Shown here in pieces: positions 7,855-16,286 of a stretch of DNA of 64,000 nt; position 1 is the stretch's first letter, and the number at the start of each line of letters is the position of its first letter. Made by a program: the position numbers and the translations under genes. This DNA is from a bacterium (GTDB lineage Bacteria; Actinomycetota; Acidimicrobiia; Acidimicrobiales; Bin134). The stretch spans positions 1 to 64,000 of the forward strand of contig JAPPMA010000053.1 in NCBI GenBank assembly GCA_028819295.1, given 5' to 3'. The notes beneath the pieces are model-generated. The model saw only the letters and a list, made by a program, of their open reading frames with translations. It had not been told where the DNA came from and did no database searches.

Positions 7855-8727
7855 ATGGCGATGTATCTGGACATGGTGGGACACCGCGGAGAGCCCCATC
7901 AGCGGGGATGGCTGCCCCGGGACTGCACGCTCTATGCGCTCAGCGTGGGGGCGGGGTTCGACGATCTGGCGTTTGTGGGGGAGAAGGCCGCCGGGCATCC
8001 CCAGCAGGTGTACCCCAGCTTCGTTTGCTCGGGAGGTCGGTCGGACAAGGCCAGCAGCGGCGAGGGTAATCCCATGTTCCGATTCGGCGACTACCAGGTT
8101 CACCAACTGGTTCACGGCGAGCAGGAGCTGACCATTCACGGGGAGATCAGTCCCAACGGGTCGGTGATCAGCACCTCGACCGTGGTCGGCATCTACGACA
8201 AGGGCTCCGGCGCGGTGGTCCACGCCGCGAGCGAGTCGGTGGACGCCGCCACCGGCGAGCCCCTTTTTACCACCGGCTCCAAGCTGTTCGTGATGGGCGA
8301 GGGGGGTTTTGGCGGCGACCCCGGCCCCAAAACACCGGACTGGGATGTCGGCGACGCGCCCCCCGACACCGCGGTCGATTGGCAGACCCTGCCGGTGCAA
8401 TCGCTGCTCTACCGGCACGGGGGCAACGACCCCAACCTGATCCACTACGACCCCGCGGTGGCCGGGGCCGCCGGGTTTGACGGCCCCATCCTCATGGGGC
8501 TCAACACCTACGGTTTCGCCTGCCGGGCCCTGGTGGAAACGGTGTGTGGGGGCGACCCCCTGGCGTTGGGCTCGATAGGCGGGCGCTTCGCCTCCCCCGG
8601 CTACAACGGCGACGTGCTCACCACCCAGATCTGGCGCGACCCCGCCGAAGAGAACGGAGTGCTGTTCCGAGTGGTTTCCAACCGGGGCACCACCGTCTTC
8701 GACAAGGGCCGGGCCACGCTGCGGTGA
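7855..8727 (+). CDS. MaoC-family acyl-CoA dehydratase (two hot-dog domains)
   Basis: About 290 aa, the length of double hot-dog hydratase-2 proteins related to MFE-2 and HSD17B4. The N-terminal part starts like known relatives (LDMVGHRGEP, then DCTLYALSVGAG). The C-terminal half carries the hydratase-2 motif as YRHGGNDPNLIHYDP, with Asp and His as catalytic residues, followed by GPILMGLNTYGF. It should hydrate trans-2-enoyl-CoA to (R)-3-hydroxyacyl-CoA. Starts are ambiguous: in-frame ATGs lie at 7825, 7846, 7855 and 7861. I chose 7855 because similarity begins there, although AGGA lies just before 7825. The divergent enoyl-CoA hydratase gene is 66 nt away. Confidence 0.85.
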   Translation: MAMYLDMVGHRGEPHQRGWLPRDCTLYALSVGAGFDDLAFVGEKAAGHPQQVYPSFVCSGGRSDKASSGEGNPMFRFGDYQVHQLVHGEQELTIHGEISPNGSVISTSTVVGIYDKGSGAVVHAASESVDAATGEPLFTTGSKLFVMGEGGFGGDPGPKTPDWDVGDAPPDTAVDWQTLPVQSLLYRHGGNDPNLIHYDPAVAGAAGFDGPILMGLNTYGFACRALVETVCGGDPLALGSIGGRFASPGYNGDVLTTQIWRDPAEENGVLFRVVSNRGTTVFDKGRATLR

Positions 8728-8758
8728 ACGCAGAGAGGCGAATAAGGAGGGCAATGCC

Positions 8759-10018
8759 ATGAGCAGATTGGTGATCGACGCCGACGGCCACATCAGCGAG
8801 CCGCCCGAGCTGTGGGAGTTGGCCAGCGGTGAGGGGATGCCGCGCCGCCAGTTTCTGGCCCTGCTGGTGGCCGGTGGGGCCGCAGCGGTACTGGCGGCCT
8901 GCGGTGGCCGCGGTTCGTCTTCAGCGCCGATTACCGGCAGCCTCGGCTCGACAGCTGAGTCTGCCGCGCTGTTCAAGGACCCGTGGCCGTTCATTCAGCG
9001 GGGGGCATCGCTGGAGTCTCGCCTGGAGTTGATGCCGGGGCTGATCACGCCCAACGACCTGTTCTTCGTCCGCAACAACTCCACCAGCGTCGATTTGTCG
9101 GTGGACGACTGGTCGCTGGTCGTCGAGGGCGACGCCGTGGAGCAGCGCCTCGACCTCAGCTACGACGATATCCGTCGTCTCCCGAGCCGCTCGGTGACCG
9201 CTTATCTGGAATGCGCCGGCAACCATCGGGTGATGTTCGACCGGTTGCAGGGCCGCGCCGCCGACGGCACGCAGTGGGGAAGAGGCGCGATCGGCAACGG
9301 CATTTGGATCGGCGTTTCGCTGGCCGATGTGCTGACTCTGGCCGGATTGGCCGACGACGCCGTCAGCGTGCTGTTGGTGGGGCTCGACGAGGATTCGCCC
9401 GAGGGGGGCTTCCAACGTGTTCTGCCGCTGGAAAAGGCCCTGGATCCCGACACGATTCTGGCCTATGAGATGAACGGCGAGCCGCTGCCCCGCGACCACG
9501 GTTTCCCACTGCGAGCCATTGTTCCCGGGTGGGTGGGAAGCTCGCAGATCAAGTGGCTGGGTCGCATTGTGGTTTCGGCCGATCCGCAGTGGACCCGCAA
9601 CAACACCACTTCCTACGTGCTGATCGGAGACGATTACTCGCCAGAGGGTGAGGCGCTGGGCCAAGTGGTGACCGAGCAGAACATCAAGAGCGCCTTGGCG
9701 CTGCCGTGGCCGGCTCGGCTGGATGCCGGCCATCACACTCTGAGGGGCTACGCCCACTCACCCCATGGACGAGTTCACCGAGTGCAATACAGCGAAGATG
9801 GCGGGGCCAGTTGGCGTGATTCACGGGTGCTCGACCCGCAACCCCAGTATTCGTGGGCCCGATTCGAGTTCGACTGGTCAGCCGCCGTCGGCGAGCACAC
9901 GATCATGACTCGGGCCACCGATGCCGCAGGCAACACCCAGCCCGATCGGGTTCCGTTCAACCAGAAGGGCTATCTGTTCAACCAGCCCCTGCCCCATCCC
10001 ATTCGGGTGAGCGCGTAG
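8759..10018 (+). CDS. Sulfite-oxidase-like molybdoprotein, chimeric N-terminus
   Basis: A 419-aa frame. Residues 27 onward are a Tat lipoprotein (MPRRQFLALL, lipobox LAAC) with a sulfite oxidase/nitrate reductase molybdopterin domain: YLECAGNHR with Cys152 as the Mo ligand, RDHGFPLRAIVPGW, and KWLGRIVV, then a dimerisation domain (RVHRVQYSEDGG). The first 26 residues (MSRLVIDADGHISEPPELWE) instead resemble the start of an amidohydrolase-2 protein. A strong ribosome site (aaggagg, 8742-8748) precedes that false head, while the natural start is probably ATG 8837, preceded by gaggg. If initiated at 8759, the Tat signal would be internal. It lies 31 nt after the MaoC gene. Confidence 0.85.
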   Translation: MSRLVIDADGHISEPPELWELASGEGMPRRQFLALLVAGGAAAVLAACGGRGSSSAPITGSLGSTAESAALFKDPWPFIQRGASLESRLELMPGLITPNDLFFVRNNSTSVDLSVDDWSLVVEGDAVEQRLDLSYDDIRRLPSRSVTAYLECAGNHRVMFDRLQGRAADGTQWGRGAIGNGIWIGVSLADVLTLAGLADDAVSVLLVGLDEDSPEGGFQRVLPLEKALDPDTILAYEMNGEPLPRDHGFPLRAIVPGWVGSSQIKWLGRIVVSADPQWTRNNTTSYVLIGDDYSPEGEALGQVVTEQNIKSALALPWPARLDAGHHTLRGYAHSPHGRVHRVQYSEDGGASWRDSRVLDPQPQYSWARFEFDWSAAVGEHTIMTRATDAAGNTQPDRVPFNQKGYLFNQPLPHPIRVSA

Positions 10019-10025
10019 CGAATGT

Positions 10026-10931
10026 CTACAGCCCCATGTCGTGGTGGTCGGGCACGTCGTAGCGGCCGATGGCCTCGGCTCGGCGGTGGAGGAGGGCGAC
10101 GGTGTCCTCGATGTTGCGGCCGATGATGAACCGGCGCTGCTCCACGCAGTCGACCACGAAGTTGCCGTGCTCCACCAGGTCGGCCACCTCGGGTTCCTCG
10201 CCCCGGACCTCGGTCATGACGTCCTTGAGCTCTTGGAAGGTCATGCTGCGCCGCCCGGTGGCTTCGCCCACCCGGGCGAAATGGGCGGGCCGGTTGCGCT
10301 GGGCGGTGAACAATCCGGTGTCCAGCATGCCCCCCGACGGGTAGAGCACCGAGGCCCGCAGGTCGCTGCCCTCCCGGATCAGGTTGGTGTGAAGGGCCTC
10401 GGTGAAGCAGCTAACCGCGGCCTTGGAGGCGGCGTACACCGAAGCGGTGGGCACGGGGGCAAACCCGCCGTCGCCCGATGAGGTGTTGATGATCTGGCCG
10501 GGTTCGCCGCCGGCCAGCATTCGGGGCACGAACTCGGTGGTGCCGATGGCCACGCCGAACACGTTCACGCTGAAGCACCACCGCCAGTCGTTGGGCTCCT
10601 GCTCCCAGGGCTTTCCGCCCCCGCCGGAGGTCACCCCGGCGTTGTTGAAGAGCAGGTTGCAGCGCCCGTGGGCGTCGTAGACATGGTCGGCGAGGGCGGC
10701 CACCGAAGCCTCGTCGGCCACATCGGTGGGCCAGCCCGACACCGGGCCCAGATCGGACAGCTCGGCCACGGTGGCCTCGGTTGTGTCGGCCTCGATGTCG
10801 GCGATCACCACGGTGGCGCCGCGCTGGAGGAGGGCGGTCACGATGCCCTTGCCGATGCCGCCAGCCCCGCCGGTGACCACCGCCACCATGCCGTTTACGT
10901 CGAGACGCTCAGTTGGGGTTTCGCTGCTCAT
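10026..10931 (-). CDS. Short-chain dehydrogenase/reductase
   Basis: A 301-aa classical SDR with cofactor motif TGGAGGIG near residues 20-27, structural NNAG, catalytic Ser in NTSSGDGG and the YxxxK pair in YAASK. Asp in VVIADIEAD after the second strand favours NAD(H) over NADP(H). About 50 extra C-terminal residues (EDTVALLHRRAEAIGRYD) extend past the usual core. The gene is convergent with the sulfite-oxidase-like gene, 7 nt away. The substrate is not predictable; the surroundings suggest an acyl-CoA, alcohol or steroid intermediate. Confidence 0.9.
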   Translation of the reverse strand: MSSETPTERLDVNGMVAVVTGGAGGIGKGIVTALLQRGATVVIADIEADTTEATVAELSDLGPVSGWPTDVADEASVAALADHVYDAHGRCNLLFNNAGVTSGGGGKPWEQEPNDWRWCFSVNVFGVAIGTTEFVPRMLAGGEPGQIINTSSGDGGFAPVPTASVYAASKAAVSCFTEALHTNLIREGSDLRASVLYPSGGMLDTGLFTAQRNRPAHFARVGEATGRRSMTFQELKDVMTEVRGEEPEVADLVEHGNFVVDCVEQRRFIIGRNIEDTVALLHRRAEAIGRYDVPDHHDMGL

Positions 10932-10994
10932 GGTGACTCCCGTGTTCGGCCGAACCGAAGTGGTCTAGCAGTTTTTTCGCTACTGGCCTAACGC

Positions 10995-11209
10995 TCAGTC
11001 GGCATTGAGGGATTCCCGGGCTACTTGAGCCGGATCGGGAGGCGCGGCGCTGGGCGTAGTGATGTCGATATGGGAGATGATGCCGGTCCACGGGAACGGG
11101 GGCCGGTAGTCGTCGTTGACCGGGAAGCCCGCGTCATGGCCGATGATCAGCCCGGTGCCCCCGTTCTGCCACGAATTGGGGAACGTGCGGTTGAGCACCA
11201 GCCGGTCGG
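10995..11209 (-). pseudogene. Arylsulfatase C-terminal remnant
   Basis: A headless reading frame ending at 10995. Its translation includes LVLNRTFPNSW, GLIIGHDAGFPVNDDY and PFPWTGIISHIDI. This matches the C-terminal beta-sandwich of type I arylsulfatases, where relatives read VGRDTGSPVSxDY...FTGxI. Nothing of the catalytic domain (CxPxR) is present, since the frame upstream runs into the tail of the next SDR gene at 11210. I read it as the residue of a deleted sulfatase gene; it has no credible start or ribosome site. Confidence 0.6.
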
Positions 11210-11962
11210 CTAGCGGCGCGACCAGTAGTCGCTGCCGGGGACTTTGGCGAAGGGGAACGGCTCGGGCTGTCGGCCCTTGAACAGAGCGAAGCATTCGCCG
11301 GTGAGTCCCGAATCGAGGATGGCCATGGTCGCCTCAGCCACCTCCTCGGATTCCATGATGTCTATGCCGTCGGCTTCCAGCTGCTCTCGGTTGTCGCTGA
11401 GGAATCCCGTGGCCACCATGGCCGGGCAGATGGCGTTGAGGGTGATGTGGTGGTCGATGAGGTTGGGGGCGGCGCTGCGGACCAATCCGGCCACAGCGTG
11501 CTTGGCCATCGAATATCCCAGATCCAGCGGCAGAGGGCTCAAGGAGGCCAACGACGCGGTTACCAGCGCATGCCCGCCGCCGGCCGCCTCCAGCAGCGGC
11601 ACCGCGGCCCGCAGGCCGAACACCACTCCGTGCTGGTTGATCCCGATGATGCGGAGGTAGTCCTCGTCGGAGAGCTGGGCGATGTCCCCCACCCCCGATG
11701 TGATTCCGGCGTTGAGGTGGGCCACATGCAGACAGCCGGGATCTTCGGCCAGATCCGCGCCCAGCGCCGCCCAGGCCGCGGAGTCGGCCACATCGAGGTG
11801 GAGGTACCGACCGCCGATCTCGTCGGCCACCTGCCGGCCGGGGCCGTCGGCCACGTCGGCGCAGATCACCTGGGCACCGGCGGCCGCGAAGCGGCGGGCG
11901 CAGGCCGCCCCGATTCCCGATGCTGCCCCGGTGACCAGGGCGTTCTTGCCGTTGAGGTCCAT
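11210..11962 (-). CDS. Short-chain dehydrogenase/reductase
   Basis: A 250-aa SDR: TGAASGIG cofactor loop near residues 11-18, Asp after the second strand (ICADVAD) for NAD preference, a variant NAG segment (LNAGITSGVG), Ser in VTASLASLS and the YxxxK pair in YSMAK. The open frame extends much farther upstream, but the ATG at 11962 starts the conserved fold. It is 2 nt downstream of another SDR gene, so the two are probably co-translated. The C-terminus is proline/phenylalanine-rich (QPEPFPFAKVPG), which may shape the substrate pocket. Confidence 0.9.
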   Translation of the reverse strand: MDLNGKNALVTGAASGIGAACARRFAAAGAQVICADVADGPGRQVADEIGGRYLHLDVADSAAWAALGADLAEDPGCLHVAHLNAGITSGVGDIAQLSDEDYLRIIGINQHGVVFGLRAAVPLLEAAGGGHALVTASLASLSPLPLDLGYSMAKHAVAGLVRSAAPNLIDHHITLNAICPAMVATGFLSDNREQLEADGIDIMESEEVAEATMAILDSGLTGECFALFKGRQPEPFPFAKVPGSDYWSRR

Positions 11963-11964
11963 CG

Positions 11965-12840
11965 TCAGCCTCCTGAAGACTCGGGATCGCGGGTGAAGCG
12001 GTTGTCGGCGTCGAGGTCGTACAGGCCGTTGATGAACTGGAGCGGGGGTTTGGCGGGATGCTCTTCTTCTGCCAGAGACGGCATGATGTTCTCCCGGTGG
12101 CGCAGGTCCCACATGCTCTCGCACTGCCCGGAATAGCTGTCGGGCTGCTCCAGCATCCACATGATGCCGTCGGCCGGAACCGATGTGGGCTCCCAGTTGG
12201 TGAGGTCGACGTCGCCCATGTTGGCTAGCGTGCCTTCGGAGGCCACCGGGAGGTCGATGCGGAAGCAGTTGACCGCGATGCGGTCTCGGTAGAGCTGCCG
12301 GGCGAGGTCGGTGGTCATCCGCTCCAACGCCATCTTCGACATGCCGTAGGCCATGAGTCCGGGCACCGGGCGGATGGCGGCCTGCGACGAGAGGCTGAGG
12401 ATGCGTCCCCTTCCGGCGGCGCGCAAGTGGGGCAGGGCGGCCTGCGCGGTGAGAACCGGCGCCCGCAGGTTGATGTCCATGATGAGGTTGTAGCGCTTGA
12501 TGGGAATGTCCAGTTCGCCCACGAAAGTGACCGCCGCGTTGTTGACGATCACGTCGAGGCGCCCCCAAGCCTCCACTGGGGCGGCCACCATGGCCTCGAT
12601 TTCCTCGGGCCGGGACAAATCGGTGGGCACGGCCATGGCCTCACCGCCGGCGTCGATCACCGTCTCCACGGTTTCGTCGATTGTGCCGGGCAGGGGCTTG
12701 GGCGAAGCCTTGGTGGACCGGGCCGCGCAGGCCACCTTGGCTCCTTTGGCCGCCGCGGCCACCGCGATGGCCGTCCCCACCCCTCGGCTGGCGCCAGTGA
12801 CGAGCACCACCTTTCCGTCAAGATCATAGGGATCAGACAT
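11965..12840 (-). CDS. Short-chain dehydrogenase/reductase
   Basis: A 291-aa SDR with TGASRGVG cofactor motif, CAARST after the second strand (favours NADPH), NNAAVTF, Ser in LSLSSQAA and YxxxK as YGMSK. The ATG at 12840 is preceded by ggag at good spacing, so I prefer it over the GTG two codons upstream. The C-terminal 60 residues (MWMLEQPDSYSGQ to FTRDPESSGG) exceed the usual core. It forms a tandem pair with the next SDR, 2 nt downstream. Confidence 0.9.
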   Translation of the reverse strand: MSDPYDLDGKVVLVTGASRGVGTAIAVAAAAKGAKVACAARSTKASPKPLPGTIDETVETVIDAGGEAMAVPTDLSRPEEIEAMVAAPVEAWGRLDVIVNNAAVTFVGELDIPIKRYNLIMDINLRAPVLTAQAALPHLRAAGRGRILSLSSQAAIRPVPGLMAYGMSKMALERMTTDLARQLYRDRIAVNCFRIDLPVASEGTLANMGDVDLTNWEPTSVPADGIMWMLEQPDSYSGQCESMWDLRHRENIMPSLAEEEHPAKPPLQFINGLYDLDADNRFTRDPESSGG

Positions 12841-12905
12841 CCGCACTCCTTTTCATGCGTCGTTACCCTAGCGAGCAACCAGCACCAGGCCGTAGTGGAG
12901 CCCTC

Positions 12906-13034
12906 GTGGATGAGCATCGACGTCTGGCCGTGGTCCCGGTGGGCGGCTGTATGGGCGCATAGATCGGCGGGGTGGACCTCCGAGGCCACCTGTCCGACGA
13001 GGTGGTGGCCGAGATCCGAGGCGAGCCCCGCTAG
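12906..13034 (+). pseudogene. TauD/TfdA-type dioxygenase N-terminal remnant
   Basis: Reading in one frame gives RRLAVVPVGGCMGA, then a TAG stop (12960-12962), then IGGVDLRGHLSDEVVAEIR and a second stop. Alpha-ketoglutarate dioxygenases of the TauD/TfdA family begin with a nearly identical segment, GAEIGGVDL followed by LSxExxxEI; the amber codon sits exactly where Glu is expected, a single G-to-T change from GAG. The body with the HxD...H iron site is missing, and the remnant runs into the 3' end of the minus-strand ligase gene. A nonfunctional relic. Confidence 0.65.
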
Positions 13035-14590
13035 ACGATGCGGGAGTCGGAGTCGGCGGGCCAGTAGCGGTCGCGCAGGTAGCGCTTCATCAGCTTGCCG
13101 TTGGGGTCGCGGGGCAGCGACTGGTCGAAGTCCACCGCCCGGGGCCGCTTGAAGGGGGCCAGGCGCTCGGCGCACCAGGCCAGCAGCTCACCCTCCATGT
13201 CGTCGCCCGCCGCCGCCGGGTCCACCAGTTGGGCCACGGCCCTCACCTCTTCGCCCCAGTCGTCGTTGGGCACCCCGATCACGGCCACGTCGGCCACCTT
13301 GGGGTGCATGATGAGCGCGTCCTCGATCTCCTGGGGGTAGATGTTGACCCCGCCGCTGATGATGGTGTGGGCCACCCGGTCGGTGAGGTACAGGTAGCCC
13401 TCCTCGTCGAGCCGTCCCATGTCGCCCAGCGTCCGCCAGCCGTTGGGATGGGCCGCGGCCGCAGTGCGCTCGGGATCATTGTGGTACTGGAACTCCCTTC
13501 CCCCGCCGAAGTACACCACGCCGACCTCGCCCGGCGGCACCTCGCTGCCGTCGGGGCCCACGATGTGTACTTCGGTCAGCGGCCGTCCCACCGAGCCTGG
13601 ATGGGCCAGCCACTCCTCGGAGGTGATGACGCTGTGGCCGATGTCCTCGGTGCCGGCGTAGTACTCGAGCAGGATCGGCCCCCACCATTCGATCATCTGC
13701 CGCTTGACCTCCACCGGGCAGGGAGCGGCGGCGTGGATGGCCAGTTGCAGGCTGGACACGTCGGCGGCTGATCGAGTCTCGGCGGGCAGCTTTAGCAACC
13801 GGGAGAACATGGTGGGCACGAACTGGGCATGGGTCACCCGGTGACGGCCGATGAGCCGCAGGCACTCGGCCGCGTCGAATCGCTCCATGAGCACCACGGT
13901 GGCGCCCACCCGGTGAGAGCACATGCAGAACACCAGCGGGGCCGAGTGGTAGAGGGGTGCGGGCGACAGGTACACGCTGGTGCGGTCGATGCCGTAGACG
14001 TCCATGATCGCCGCGGTCTGCACCGCAGGATTGGCGGGGTCGCCGATGGGAGTCGGCGCGGTGGGTTTGCGAATGCCCTTCGGCCGGCCGGTGGTGCCGC
14101 CCGAGTACACCATCTCCCGGCCCTCGCCCTCGTCGGCAATCGGCGTGGCGGGCAGGTCGGCGGCGGCTTCGGCCGCCGGCTCGAAACCGGCGGCGCGGGG
14201 GCCGGTGGTGAGGCGCACCGGCACCCGGGCCAAGTCCAGCCCTGCCACCGCGGGGGCGGTCGCGCCCGATGCCACCACCGCGGCGGCGCCGCAGTCGTCG
14301 AGCACGGCTTGGATCTCGCCGGTGGTGAGGTGGTGGTTGATCGGCGTGTAGATCAGCCCGGCCAGCTGAGCAGCCCAGAACACCGCCATCGACTGCGGGG
14401 TGGTCTCCGACACGATGGCCAGGTGGTCACCGGCGCTCAGCCCTCGGTGTCGGAGCAGGTGGGCCAAGCGGTTGGCCTCTTCGTCAAGCATCCGGTAGGT
14501 GATCACCTGGCCGGTGCGGCCCATGATCACCGCTGGATGATCGGGAGTTCGGGCCGCGAACCGCCGGGGGTGCAGCATCTCCGAATCCAT
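13031..14590 (-). CDS. AMP-binding acyl-CoA synthetase
   Basis: A 519-aa ANL-superfamily ligase that would activate a carboxylic acid to acyl-AMP and then acyl-CoA. The P-loop YSGGTTGRPKG, the A5 region YYAGTEDIGHS, the A7-A8 hinge GYLYLTDRVAHTIISGG with VNIYPQEIE, and the A10 lysine in PNGKLMKR are all present. The ATG at 14590 begins the family similarity (MLHPRRFAARTPDHPAV); the longer frame upstream is not credible. Probably a fatty-acid or steroid side-chain ligase of FadD type; the exact substrate cannot be read. It is divergent from an aldehyde dehydrogenase gene across 163 nt that should contain both promoters. Confidence 0.92.
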   Translation of the reverse strand: MDSEMLHPRRFAARTPDHPAVIMGRTGQVITYRMLDEEANRLAHLLRHRGLSAGDHLAIVSETTPQSMAVFWAAQLAGLIYTPINHHLTTGEIQAVLDDCGAAAVVASGATAPAVAGLDLARVPVRLTTGPRAAGFEPAAEAAADLPATPIADEGEGREMVYSGGTTGRPKGIRKPTAPTPIGDPANPAVQTAAIMDVYGIDRTSVYLSPAPLYHSAPLVFCMCSHRVGATVVLMERFDAAECLRLIGRHRVTHAQFVPTMFSRLLKLPAETRSAADVSSLQLAIHAAAPCPVEVKRQMIEWWGPILLEYYAGTEDIGHSVITSEEWLAHPGSVGRPLTEVHIVGPDGSEVPPGEVGVVYFGGGREFQYHNDPERTAAAAHPNGWRTLGDMGRLDEEGYLYLTDRVAHTIISGGVNIYPQEIEDALIMHPKVADVAVIGVPNDDWGEEVRAVAQLVDPAAAGDDMEGELLAWCAERLAPFKRPRAVDFDQSLPRDPNGKLMKRYLRDRYWPADSDSRIV

Positions 14591-14753
14591 TGACGAGACG
14601 TTAGTTGCTGGCGCGGCCGGAGGAATCAGCGGCAAGTTGCCTGCCGAACCACCAACCGCGGCTTGCCCCCGGGCTTGCCCGGTCGGACGGGTTCTCGGCC
14701 CGATCACTGGTATAGGGTGAGGCCAACATCGGGCAATGAGGGAGAAGTCAGCC

Positions 14754-16226
14754 ATGTGGCATGAAGAAAAGCTCATGATCGACGGTCAGCTTCGGGCCGC
14801 CGAAGGCGGCGGAGTGTTTGAGACGGTGAACCCCGCCACCGAGGAGGTGCTCGGGGTGGCCGCCAATGCCACCGACGCCGATGCGCAGGCCGCGGTGGCC
14901 GCGGCCCGCCGCGCCTTCGACACCACCGACTGGGCCCGGAACCATGAGTTTCGGGCTCATTGCCTGCGCCAGTTCCACGCCGCGATGGAGCGCCGCCTCG
15001 AGGAGATGCGGGAGCTGACTGTGACCGAGGTGGGCGCCCCCGTGATGCTCACCTACGGCGCCTTCGGCGCGCAGCTCGAGGGCCCGGTGGGAATGGTCAA
15101 GTGGGTGGCCGACATGATGGACGGGTATCAGTGGTCTGAGGAGCTCGGCGTGGTGGAGTTCGACGGGGTCAACCACCGTCGGTGGATCGAGCGGGAGGCG
15201 CTCGGCGTGGTGGCCGCCATCACCGCCTACAACTTCCCTGTGCAGCTCAACTTGGCCAAGCTGGCCCCATCGCTGGCCGCCGGAAACACCGTGGTGTTGA
15301 AGGGCGCGCCCGACACGCCGTGGTCGGCGCTTGCTTTGGGCCGGTTGATCGCCGAGGAGACCGACATCCCCCCCGGCGTGGTCAATATCTTGACCTCAGC
15401 GGAGAACTCGGTTGGCGAAGTGCTCACCACCCATCCCGACGTGGACATGGTGACCTTCACCGGCTCCACCGCCACTGGGCGCAAGATCATGGCCGCGGCC
15501 AGCGCCACGGTGAAGAAGACCTTCTTGGAACTGGGGGGCAAGAGCGCCTTCTTGGTGCTCGACGACGCCGACGTGGAGGCGGCGGCCGCCATGAACTCCT
15601 TCATGGTCTGCACCCACGCGGGACAGGGCTGCTCCATCCCCACCCGGCTGCTGGTGCCCGCCTCGATGGCCGACACCGCGGCCGAGGTGGTGGCGGGCAC
15701 ATTGGCCAACCTGCCCTACGGCGACCCCACCGACCCGGGCACCATGATGGGCCCCCTCATCAATGCCCGCCAGCGGGACAAGGTCCACAAGATGGTGGAC
15801 GATGCCGTCGAGCAGGGGGCGAAGCTGGTCGCCGGCGGCAAACGCCCCGATCATCTGCCGGAGGGCTACTACTACGAGCCCACCGTGCTGGCCGGGGTGG
15901 ACGAGAACGATTCGGTGGCCCAACAGGAGGTGTTCGGGCCGGTTCTGGCCATCATCGGCTACGAGGGAGGCGACGACGAGGCGGTGCGGATCGCCAACAA
16001 CTCCATCTACGGCTTGTCGGGGTCGGTGAACAGCGCCGATCCCGAACGGGCTCGGGCCGTGGCCCGCAGGATCCGCTCGGGCACGATGAGCGTGAACGGC
16101 GGCCTGTACTACGCCCCCGACGCCCCCTTCGGCGGCTACAAGCAATCGGGCAACGGCCGGGAGATGGGCGTGGCCGGCTTCGAGGAGCTGTTGGAGATCA
16201 AGACCCTGGCCGAGCCCGCGGCGTAA
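14754..16226 (+). CDS. Aldehyde dehydrogenase (NAD(P)+)
   Basis: A 490-aa ALDH-superfamily enzyme oxidising an aldehyde to a carboxylate. The segment AAITAYNFPVQLNLAKLAPSLAAGN, TFTGSTATGRKIM, the general-base Glu in LELGGKS, the nucleophile in AGQGCSIPTR and the C-terminal PFGGYKQSGNGREMG are all intact. ATG 14754 follows a purine-rich gagggagaag sequence, better than the upstream ATG at 14736. Placed opposite the acyl-CoA ligase, it could supply that ligase with acids derived from alcohols or aldehydes, for instance after P450 oxidation. Confidence 0.95.
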   Translation: MWHEEKLMIDGQLRAAEGGGVFETVNPATEEVLGVAANATDADAQAAVAAARRAFDTTDWARNHEFRAHCLRQFHAAMERRLEEMRELTVTEVGAPVMLTYGAFGAQLEGPVGMVKWVADMMDGYQWSEELGVVEFDGVNHRRWIEREALGVVAAITAYNFPVQLNLAKLAPSLAAGNTVVLKGAPDTPWSALALGRLIAEETDIPPGVVNILTSAENSVGEVLTTHPDVDMVTFTGSTATGRKIMAAASATVKKTFLELGGKSAFLVLDDADVEAAAAMNSFMVCTHAGQGCSIPTRLLVPASMADTAAEVVAGTLANLPYGDPTDPGTMMGPLINARQRDKVHKMVDDAVEQGAKLVAGGKRPDHLPEGYYYEPTVLAGVDENDSVAQQEVFGPVLAIIGYEGGDDEAVRIANNSIYGLSGSVNSADPERARAVARRIRSGTMSVNGGLYYAPDAPFGGYKQSGNGREMGVAGFEELLEIKTLAEPAA

Positions 16227-16286
16227 CTGCTCGCAACGGCATCTGAAACAGGCTGGGCCTCAGCACTGCCGGGGGCACCTGAAAGG

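Noticed and set aside
11963-12568. 200-codon upstream extension of the SDR at 11210-11962
   Set aside because: It overlaps the neighbouring SDR gene in another frame and is Arg/His/Pro-rich; the SDR fold starts at 11962.
12960-12962. TAG in the dioxygenase relic as a recoded amber (pyrrolysine-like) codon
   Set aside because: The frame ends 24 codons later and the catalytic domain is missing, so decay explains it better than recoding.
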